IMG/VR virus record: IMGVR_UViG_3300046821_000076
Coordinates: 1-64,000 of that record
Strand: one strand, 5' to 3'
Length of the DNA: 64,000 nucleotides
From: a virus
The position numbers and the translations under genes are program-made. Below the pieces are notes generated by a model. It was not told where the DNA came from, made no database searches, and saw only the letters and a program-made list of their open reading frames with translations. Positions 17,522-29,500 of this stretch are shown here, piece by piece (positions within the stretch are counted from its first letter, which is position 1; each line of letters opens with the position of its first letter).

Positions 17522-20500
17522 TTACAGCATGGACGTTGCCATATTCATTGTGATTGGCTCATCAATCACTGAAGGGAATGCAAGTGCACCTTCACGGAAT
17601 GGGATACCCATCTGATTCCAGATAATAGGATCAATACCATAAGGAATATCTGTACCGTTATGCATTACTAATGCTTGTAGTAAAGCTCTTGCAGGCTTAC
17701 GTTCTAAGAGTCTAAACAGTGCTTTCTGAATACGTAAGTTGTATTTAGAGAACATGATAATACCCATGTCGTTTAAGTACTGCATACCTTTACTTGTAGG
17801 CATGTCATAGTTAATGAAGGTATCACTGGCTATTTGAATAGCTGCGTCATGGTCTAAACGTTCTTTCTTCGGTGCGTTGTTACGGTAGTAGTTATACATT
17901 ACGTACTTCGCAGTGAAGTCAGACAACTGAGTAGTGTTGTTCAAGAACTGATACAGAGGGGTTGTTGGAGAAACCAATAACCAATCTGCTGTTGAGCGTA
18001 CTCCCGCAGGAATCTTACTCAGTTGTTTTTCAAACTTACGTTCTAAAGCAGATTTGAAGCTAAACGCATCATCTTGGTTTAGAGCTACATCGTCTACAAT
18101 ACTAGGCATCATACCTTCATTGATAAACTCTGCTAGAGGATTGTTAGCAATAGCTTGCTCTAAACGTAACACCTCTTGCTCTAACTCCTTTTTATTACCC
18201 AAGCCTGTATACAACATCTGACGCTTAGCTGTAAGTAAAGCATTGTCTTTACGATGCTGCATAGCTGCACGTAATGCGTAAACAGTATCCTTTACGATAG
18301 CTGTCATACTAATACCATGAGCTTGCAGTAAGAAGGCATTAGAGATGATATTCATAGATAGTGTACGTAGGTTACGAATAACGATGAAGTTCTTTGTAAG
18401 AGCTACTGCTGACTGCATAGCACGTTCAGTACGAGCACCATATACACGAGCGTTATTTCCAAACACTGCTTTAAACAATGCTACGTATACTTTCTCGTAA
18501 AGATTACGTTCACTTCTTGGTTTATCAAAACCTTGAGTAGCTGAATACTTTTGGTATCCAAATACAGGAAGTAATACTTCTTTAGGTACATACAGTACAC
18601 TCTTACCAGTAACCTCTCGAACATAGTCTCTAGTATCTTGAGGCAATAAGTCCCAGAGCTTAGCTAACTCTTTATCACGTACGTTAAACCCTACAGCGAT
18701 AAAGCTATCAGGATGACTATCATAGTTTTCTTGCTTCTCTTTAACTAGAGCATCAACAACCATACGGTTATTAAATGGAACATTCATCTTGTTAAAGTTA
18801 GTAGCAGCGTACTGACCTAGGATATTAGCAAAGTCATTATCTCTACCTAACAAGTTATCACGCTCATAGCTAGACATCTCATAACGATATCCAATGACAT
18901 TACCATCCAGATCATACTTAGGAATCAACGCACTAGTACCATTACCTTTGTAAGGGTCATAGCCTGTATTAGCATGTAAGCTACGTTGCTTAGCTTGAGA
19001 TGCTTTAAGAACAACTGATACATCTACGTCAGCATCTGTACCACGAGGATTCTTACCAAACATTTCTAACGTACCTGAGATCATACGAGTTAAACCAGCA
19101 TCTTCAGATAAGAACATACGTACCTTGTCACCACGTGCTAATGGGTTAGGCTCAAGTACTTTAACCTCACGGAAGAATTGATCTTTAAAGTTCTTAGCTT
19201 CCTCATCAGTCTTAGCAAAGCGAATCTCATGGTTAGGGTTAGTAATCTCAGGGATATAACCTTTAGTCATGGATAACGGGTTATCTTTAAATAACTCATC
19301 TCGTGCTTCATCTGCTAAACCTTTATGGAATTTAAGGATAGCTTCAATACCATTCACATCTCCACGAGAAAGCTCTGTATCCATTACTGAACTGATCTCT
19401 GCTTTGATATCTGTAGGTGTATAGCGAATAGCGTATAACGAAACCAATGAATCAATAGCAGCTACCAAGTCAGGGTCTACATCTTTAAGTGCCATCTTAT
19501 TAGCAGTACATGCACCCATAGCAATCAACGTAGCATTTAAAGCCAAGTCATTATTCTCAGGTCCTAGGTTAGTTACCATATATCGAGCAAGGTCTTTACT
19601 GCGAGAGATTAGATGTGTACCTCGAGTATCCAATGACATCACTACACTAGCTTGCTGACTGATCACACTATTTAAGTACTCAGGGTTTTGGTACATACGA
19701 TGAATCTGCTTAGGAGTGAAAGCTCCAAGAAGTGCTGAAACGTCTGCAACCATTAAATAAGTTAGTGATTCACGAGTCTTACGTTTAAGCTTCTTACCTC
19801 CATTTTTAAACGTAGAGAGTACATTTTTAATTGTGTACTCTTTCTCTAACTCTTTAGCCTGAGAAGTCTTCTTAACATGTCGCATCATCTTTTCAATAAT
19901 GTTTTTGAAAGGAGTGTTTTCAGCCATCTCATTAACAAGCTCTCCCCAGAATTCTAACTTACCTTCTGAATTGTTAAGAAGAGTCTCACGAGTATTATTT
20001 AAGTTATCCATCAGAGTACCTTCAATAGCTGATGTAGCTACGTTACGCACTAAGGTTACTTCAGGTACTGTAGTACTATTCATTGCTGGAATCTTACTAG
20101 CAACTTTACGTCTAGCCTTTATTACTGCATCGTCAATCTTATTCTCTACTTTAGAGATACGATCATTAATCTTGTTAACAATACCTCCACGATATTTTAA
20201 ATCCACTTTAGCTACAGACTTTAAAGCAGACTTCACATACTCAGACACTGGAGCACCAGACTTAACGCCTGAGATAAGCTGAGCAAGGAACTCAATAGCT
20301 TTCATTACATAAGCTTGTACCTTCTCATTAATGTCAGCATCCTTACTAACTTTATTACCTGACTCTGTTTTCACATTCGCAAGTAAAGCATTAATTTCTG
20401 CACTGCCTGAAACCATACTAGAGAATCTAGCTAAGTGATCATTCTCTTGAGTAATCTTAAACAAGTGATCCCACTTAGATTGAGCTATAGCTTTCTCTGC

Positions 20501-23500
20501 AGTAGTAGCCTTGGACCAATCACCTTTAAATAAGTCCTTTGGCTTAATCTTACTGCGCGCTTGGCTGAATGCCTTATCTAACTCAGCATAACTAATAGAT
20601 AGTCCACGTTCTTTAGCTACAGCTTTCGTAGCTGCGTATACTGCCTCTACTGCAAAGCGTTCTAAAGGCTGTAGGATATATCCACTCAATACTGCCTTAT
20701 CAGAAGTGACTGTTGTATTAGTTGCAATAGCATCCTGCCATACAGATTCAGGATCATTACTTAAACCAATACTATCAAACAGACCTGTATCCATACGATC
20801 AAAGATAGGTAGAGCAAACTCATCCATAGTCTCTTTAAGCTGAGCATCAAAGTTTGTACCTGTACCTTGTAACTGCTCCATTAGATCAGTAAGGTTCATA
20901 GCTTTAACAGATTGCTGAGCTTTACGTAATGAAGCTCCTAGTATGCTGCTAGGAACATTAGCTAAGCTATATGCTTTGGTGTTCTCCGCTCCTTCGCTTA
21001 ATGTTAGTACGCTTCCAATTAAAGCCTCTAATCCAGTGATCTCACCTGACTCTAACTCAACAGGTTTTAAACCAAAAGCTTGAGAGATAAGCTTAGAGGT
21101 CGCTTTAACGAAGTCTTCTAGTCCACGTTTGCGTGTAGCTTTAACTTTCATCTGATTAAGTAGCATTGCTACTTCAGGACGTTCAAAGACAGTAGATACA
21201 AACTCATGATTATTCTTAATTGCATAAGCTACCCCGTCTGTTGGAGTAATGCCTTGATTAGCTAAGAACTTCACAAACTGTTCACGTAATGCAGTAATCT
21301 CTTTAGCTGCAGGAGTATCATTCTTCTCCAGTGCTAGGAAAGTAACTGCGTGCATCAATTCATGGATAGCAATAGCAGGAATAAAGTTACCGTTAGCATC
21401 TGCAGTTAGATAGATAACTGGCTTACCATCAACATTAGAATTAAACCAACCATATCTACCCTTACTCCAGTGCTCCAAAGCTCTAGGATCGGTAGCGTGT
21501 AATACACGTACTTCTAACTGCTCAGGTAAAGCTTGCTTAACTAGATTGTACATCTGCCCACTAAGTACAGTAGCTAGGTTAGGATTCACATCCTTAGTTT
21601 TGTTAGTGTCATGTGCAATAGCAAAGTTGAGTACTTTGATGTTTATAGGAGTGTCTTTAGGTACATTGCTTAGATAGAGCTGAGTTGTATTCTTATCTAC
21701 ACCAGTCTCAATCTTTTCTTCTGCAACCTTAGTTACTTCTGCAACTGGAGCATCTTGATAAATACCTTTTGCACCTACCACACCAAAGATACTATCTAAC
21801 TGTACAGCTTGTGGAACTAACTGTTTAATAGCCTCTTCACGTTTAGCTCTAACCTCTACTAGCTTCTCTTCAATACGTTTGATATCTGATTCAACAATTT
21901 TATACTCACCACCTTCTAAACCATATTGGTTTACATATGCGTACTCTAAGAGTGTATTAAGTTTTGCAATGTCTCGATCAAAGGCCGCATCCAACAATAA
22001 AGCTACTGCATCTCCAATAGAACTATTAGGAGCAAGATTACCTTTAGCGTCATACACATCATTAGCGTGAGATTTATTAATACTCTGAGCTGCCTTTTGC
22101 AATTCTGCTTTAGATGCTAGTTGTGCTTTAGAATCTAAACCAAGAAAAGCAACTAATGGTTTAAGAGACCCAGTAATCATGTTGGAGTTGAAATCTACTT
22201 CGATAAGAGCATCAGTAGTTACTTTGTTTAGCTCTTTAGCAAACTGACGTCCTTTACCTACAATAGCTGTTAAAGCATCATGGATGTTCATAGTTACCCA
22301 ATTACCTAATTGAGTATGGGCAATACCTGCATCGGTAGAGTGAACACCTTTAGGATTATTTGCTACACCTGCTGGAACAATCTCATACGTCTTAGCTTGT
22401 TGGGTTACATGGTATGTGTACTTAGATGAAGAGCTTGGTTTGAAACTTCCATCTTCGTTATTTAAACCAAGACTATTAACCTTACGTGCACCGAAGATAT
22501 AGAACTCTGATTTATCCCGAGCTTGATCGCTACGCTTAGATGCAATCTTAACTAGAGGTAGTGAAGACTCTTCTGTATTCGTACTCTTACCTGCTAGGTA
22601 TGACTTGAATGTAGGCATGTCTTTACGTAGATCAACAAGAATCTGTTCATGAGCTTCTTTAGACAGACCTTCTACCTTCTTCACATCTTCAGGTAATGCT
22701 TCAGTACGCTTAGCTACTTCTGCATCATATACCGGTTTAAATAAACCCACAGCTAGCTGTCCTGCAGAAGTAATGTCATCACGAGCTTTGATGTACTCAG
22801 GGTAAGCTTCTTTAATAAACTCAGATACCACATGCATTAGCGGTTCTTCTAAAGCTTTACTGATAGCCTTATCTTGTTGAGGAGTTAAAACCAAGTTAAG
22901 AAGATCAGCATCATCTTTAACGTGTTCGTCAGCTTTCAAACCTCCACGTTTTAACAAGTAGTTTAATTTTTCAATAAACAACTTACGTGAAACACTATCT
23001 ACAGATTCTGAACTGTACTTTTCTAAACCAGAAAGAATACTGTCTTTAATGTCTCCAATAATCCCTGCTGCTGTAGCTGGATTGCCAGAAGAGAAGTTAA
23101 TCACTGTAGTAATTGTCTTAGTACCTTTACGCTCTAGCATCTTAGGATGTAGTACTTGAACTGCTTGAAGTACTTCACGAGTAATACTCTCAGCAGGTAC
23201 ATCTGAATTCTTAGCGTAAGCTACACGTCCTGCTTTAGCAGGAGCTAATGCAATAGCATTACGTAGATGAGTAATGTTGTACTCATACATATCAGCATTA
23301 CCTAAGTCCTTATACTGAGGGACGTTAGTAATACCGTCAGATTCTTTATACATACCACCTGCTCCATACATACCAGCAGCAAGAGTATTCATAAGTACTT
23401 GGGTTAAGAACGGACCATTAGTTACACCATCCACTTCTAAAGAGATATCCACTTCAAACGCTGTATCTTTATTTGAAGTAAAAGCATTCTTGAAAGAAAT

Positions 23501-26500
23501 TAGATTTACTAACGCTTTAAGAGACTGGGCTTTCATACCTGCTTTATTAACAGCAGCTACTACTTTCTCTACCTGCTCTACAGGAACATTATCACCATTG
23601 ATCATCTTCTCTAGGATAATCAATACTTCTGTACCTGTACCATCACCTCGTAATGCCCACTCTAAATATTGTGGGGCATAGTTAAGGATTTGAGTTTTAT
23701 CAGCAGTAGTTGATACACCTTCAGGCATTAAATCTTCAGTAAGTAAAGCTACTGTCTGAATGAATTCACCTAATGGAGTGATTGTATTGGTTTGACTATC
23801 TAATAGAGCTTCAGTATTACCAGTCTTAAAGAATGCTTTGATACCATCACGTTCTACAGAAGTCATAGGGAACTTAACACGATGCTCTTTAAGCTCTACT
23901 AACCCACGGTGTAACTTACTAGCTACAGGATTAAGATCATTAGCCATGTGAGAACGTTGTTGGTTCTGTACTTCCTGTTCTAGATAGAAATCGTTATCTA
24001 AACCAAAACGAGATTTAGCTAGAGTATCTACACTTGCTTCATAGATTTGAATCTCACGTTCAATGCTTTGGTTATTAGCTTTAATACCATCACGCTTCAT
24101 TGCTTGCTTTTTGTTAATCTCTGCTTCTGTAAGCTTACCGTACATACGATCACGTAAGGCTTTCAATGCATCAGTCTCACCTAAAGCAGTGTGTAATTTG
24201 TTTAGAGCCTTATTGATACCCCACTTATACGTATGAGCATTACTTAGAGCTTCTACCTGTGCAGAAGGTATCTGAGTACCTAAACGATCTGTAGTCTTTT
24301 GAGTAACTAGCTTCTCTGCTTTAGGTTTAGATGTACGAATTGGTTTAACTCGCGGAGCTACACCAAATGCTTTAGTAAGAACAGACTCACTACCTTTAGT
24401 TTCATTAAGTACTTTAGCTGACAATCCTGTAGGTTCAAAAGTTTTAGTGCTGTGAGGCAAGTTAATGAAGGTGTATTGATTGATAGCTTTTAACTCTGCT
24501 TCATCAATATCCTGATTATTATGTTCTTTGATGCTTCGTACAATTTCACGTACTGCTGCAGGCTCAATAGTATTCTCCTCTACATAACCTGCCATTGTCA
24601 TACGATGTACTGCAAGCTGACCCAGAGCTACAGCTAACTTACTCTTACGAGTATCAGCCACATCTGACGTAAACTTGAAACCTAGCATATCAATAACTTT
24701 ATTACCGATAGTCTCTGCAGCAGTTGGTTTAGCTGAGCCTACAGCTTTAAGCATGTCATAGATATGATATGGAACAGTTAGATCATTACCTTCAATACCG
24801 AATGCTTTAGGTAAGTTATCCATACGCATTAAAGTACTACCATTCTCCATAATCCAAGAGAATGCTGCGATAGTAATAGCGTCTTCAACTTGAGGTAGTA
24901 ACTGGTCTACTTTCGCATCATTAGCTGCAGTTACTTGAGCATCAAGATCAACAAGATAGTTAGCAAAGTTATTAAACGTCTCTAACCCAGCATCTTCAAG
25001 GAATGTGGTATTTGAATAGATACCTGTAGTAATGTTAGAGAAATTGTAGAACATTCCTCCTAACACTTTCATTGCTTCGTGCTGTTGATCAGTATGGTTA
25101 GGTACTGTCTTTTCTAAGTGGTCCTTAAGTATTTCTGTATACGCAGTATTGTATCCAGATTTAACTTCTTTACTACGTAAACGAGCAGTTACTGACTTAG
25201 GCATATCACGTAACAAAGTAGGTACGATGTTCACAGCTTCACGTACTAAATCATGTTCAGCTAATGGTAAATCTTTATTAGCTTCACGTAATGCTTGAGC
25301 TTCTTTGTTAGCTGCTACTGTAGTACCAAAGTCAGGAACATATTCAGTAGTGGTATCTAAACCTCCAAACATATCTTTAAGCTCATTCTCGTTCAGAGGT
25401 ATGTCGTAGATTTCGTATGGAGTCTCTGAAGTACTAACAAAAGACTCATCAATATTACCTTCGTACTTAGGTTCGATACCCATAGCTGTTAGAGCATTTA
25501 ATGTTGCACGAGTTTCAATTGCTACTTTATCATCAGTGAGTAAAGATTCACCGTTACTGTAGTAAACAGCACGATCATTATTGTCTATGTGAGATTGCTC
25601 ATGACGAAGTAAAAACTCATTAAGTTTTCTAGGTGTATTTAGCTGCTGCTTTAAATAATCCAAAGAATATCCGTATACACCTAACTTAGCTAATACCAGT
25701 TTCTTCTGTTGAGAAGCTTGTTTAGTACGTACAGGAGCATCTTCTTGTACAACCCCTCCGAAGTAATCCCAGAACTCTTTACTGTTTTCAGCATCACGAG
25801 GATTTAACGTAATATTATTATTTTTATCTGTTCTAGCCATAGTAGGAATTGTTGAATCTACTATGTACTCGATACCATCAAACTTACGTACTTCTTGAGT
25901 AGGTAAATTATCATCAGGGGTTTCTTTCTTAATTGGTTTTTTATCTCCTCGAATTGCAGCGAGAAGAGCATCAACTTCAGGAGTTGATCCTTCAAAAGTA
26001 GCAGGAACATAAGCAGCTGTAACCCTTGGATCACTCCCCATTGTAGCTAAGATACTGTTCTGAACTTGAGTAAACAGGCTGTGCTTATCTCGATTGTTTT
26101 TCCAACTAGCATATGGATTTATGTGGAAGTTATCTCCAACTTTAGTCCACCCATCTACAGAAGTATCAAATACAAGTGTGTCTGACTTATTCGGCTTGTC
26201 AGTTAAAATTTTAATATTACGGTCTTTAATAAACGCTTTAGCACGTTCAATTACTAACGACTCGTATGAACGATCAGGGTGTACAATTTTAGCTAGACTC
26301 TCGAGTGTTAACTGCTTTTGCTTTTCCAACTCTTTAAATTGCACTGTTGTCAGACGTAAGAAAGGAGCATGGCTTTCTTCCTTGTTAGCTATACCTTTAG
26401 TCGTAAACTTAACAGTAAGGTCTAAGTCAAAAGCTATGCCATCAAGTACTTGATCAAGCATAATTTTTATAGTGGTAGGGTCTGTTTGTTTCAGTACAAG

Positions 26501-29500
26501 CCCATCATCCATCAAATAAGTTATGCTATCTTCTACTTTATGGTAATCAACAACAGACTTTCCATTAGGCGTTAGCACTGAAGTTTTAGGATCACGTATA
26601 AAGTACTTGTTATACGTTTGAGGATTAGTAGCGTCTATTTCAAATAATTCACCTTTATCTAACCACTCTTTTATTGTGGCATCAGGATTATCTGTAGTTA
26701 CACCATTGAGCTCTATTACCTTACTTGACGAAATATAAGAACCATCATCTTGTTTATTAAACTTAATAGTTAGAGGTTTCAATTCACGGTATTGTGGGGA
26801 AGTTAAACCAGTAAACTGAATGTCTCCTTTATCGTTCACCTTACGTACCATCTTAGGAGTGTTTACTACAGGAGTAGTATCAGCATTAGCATTCAGGTTA
26901 CTTAATTCTCCTTGGTTCTCTACATACGCCTGTTCTTTTAGTTGAGCTGTCTGATCGAGGAGCTTCTCATACACGTTGGTAACTTCATTAGGCATACCTA
27001 CAGTCTTGCCTATCAATTGAACCAAACGTTTGAACATAGAGGTCTTAGCTTTAGACCTATCTACAGGTACAGAGATCTTTTTAAGTTCCTGAATTGCACC
27101 ATACTCTGTAGTACCTACAGTTATGAACTCTGCATTATTGATCAGCATATACTCTAGACGCGAAAGTGTACGTGGATCCTCTTTCTCAAGACGTTCACGA
27201 TTTTGCTCAATATGATCAACAAGTCTAGGTTTGAGTACGTTGTTAATCTCATCCTGAATTTCAGATGAACTATCCAAGTTTTGCATAGTAACTGTATGGT
27301 GGATCTCATGAGCGAAAGCTTCTTGAGGGCTACTTGTTCTAGATATAAGTTCTCCACCATCACGTAGATCAATATAGATCATTGGGATATCGCCTAACTC
27401 AGGGATACGTATGTGGAAAGTTGTATGTCCATTCGAGTATCGCTCAGAATTAGCCAATACTTTTACGTAATCAAAAGGAATACTCTCTACGTCTGTGAAG
27501 ACGTGAATGCCTGCATTGCCATCCGCAGCCTCTACAAGAAAATCATATAACTCATCTAGGTAATTTAAGTCCCCAGTATTCTCCTTCTTACCCTTAATCT
27601 TAAATATAAGATCTTTAAGCTCAGGATCATGTAAGCTAAAACTTGTATTAAGGAGTTCAGTTGGTACGGTCAGATACTCGAGTTTTGTAGTCTCTTCTGA
27701 ATCCTCCTCCTCCCCCTTCTTAGGAGTATTTACTACAGGAGCGTTACTTTTTTTCTTTGGTTTCCACTCGCCAGGGGATACTTCTTCATAACCTTTAAGA
27801 GCAAGCTCTGCTGCTACCTCACGTACACCCACGTTGTCAGTACGTTTACGGTTATGTGCATCGTCAGTAATAATAATAGCACCTGCTTCAATAGCTTTAT
27901 GCAACTCTGCTTTATCAAAAGGAATACGATCTTCACGATTACTCTCAGCAGAAACAAACACTACATCATCAGAAGTATATGTACCTGTATTAGCAGACTC
28001 TCCAAAATCTTTTGCATATTGAGCAGTAGAAGATTGAGCAGAACCTTGACCAATAAACTTAGTAGCCTTGTCTGCTTTAGCTTGATGTTTAGCAAGGTAA
28101 GATGACTTACCTGTAAGAACAACACCTTTAGTCTCTGGGGTTGTTCCAGAGGGTTGAGTTGTAGTAGGTACAACAGAACCCACACCTGAGTCATCAAACT
28201 GAATCTCAGTATTAGATAAGTCTGGTTTAATACTATCTAGATCCACAGGCTCTAACTGTAAAGACGATTCATCAATACCTTCCCAGATATTCTCATCAGG
28301 ATTTACTGGAGTATTTTGAGGAGTACTCTTACCTTTTGCTTGGTTTGCTTGTGCTTGTTGCTGTCTTCCTTCATCAGCTAACTGTTGTGCTTCTAGATCA
28401 ACACCGTTGCTCGTATCTAGGCTATCAGCCATTTGCTGCATACGTTCCATAGGATCGCTAGTATCATTCGTAGAACGAGCAGCTAGAGCATCTACAGAAG
28501 CCTTAACTTTATTGATTAAGTTAGACTCCATAGAAATAGCTGATACTAGGCTTTCTGAGTGTCCATACCCCCCTGGATTGTACTTAATATTTAACGCACC
28601 ATTCTCACGAGTATTCTCAATTGTGTCACCAGTATTGATAAACCATTTATTCTCGCCTGCAACACGAGCTACTTGTACAACAGTACCTGGAGCAGCTTTA
28701 GCAGCTTCCCATGCTTGCGTTATTGTATCTGCTTTAGACTGATGACTCTTAGCAAAGCGATCTAACATTTTAGAAGTAACTTCTTGCATACGAGTATTAC
28801 CGGATGCTACTGCCTTACTCATATCATCCATATAAGACATGATTGGTTTAGAGTAGTCTGAACCATTAATAATATCTTTACTTACTCGTTTGATAGACTG
28901 AGTATCATCATATGCTTGACGTGCTTCAGACAGGGTACGAAGTACTTCACGATCAGCTTCAGCATACTTAACATCTTTAGATGCTTTAGCTAACTCTGCT
29001 GCAGTATATGAAGAAGGTGCTCCAAGAATCTTAGATGGAATAGTAGTAGGGTTATTAGATAGATCATCTGCTAGAGCTTCAGAGTTATTACGAATCTCAG
29101 TAGCTTTGTTTAATTGGTTTATTAAACCAGAGTATTCTTTCTTAACTCGATCTGCATATTCAGGATCGTTAGCATTAGCATCAATCTCTGCCATTACAGC
29201 ATCTGCGTTAGCAAGTGCTTCTTCTAACTGAGCTACTTGAGGGTTAGAAGGATCAGTATCTTTAGCACTTTGTACTTGTGCTCGGAACTCTTCTACACCT
29301 GTACGTGTACCTTCTACGTCTCCAAGAGATTCAATGATGTTCTCTAAGATATCTAAACGACTAGCAGAAGCTCGTAATACCTCTTCCTGTTTAGCTTTAA
29401 TCTCTTGCTTAGCTTCAGGGGTTTCAGCTTGAGATGCTTCCTGTGTCATACGTACAGTAGCCGCTTTAGGATTAAAGTTAGGAGAGCTAGGAGATGCAAA

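Noticed and set aside
26094-26453. Long open frame antisense to the giant virion gene (also 19899-20282 and 28407-28742)
   Set aside because: These are antisense shadows of the biased codons of the 4486-residue gene; no ribosome sites and no recognisable protein.
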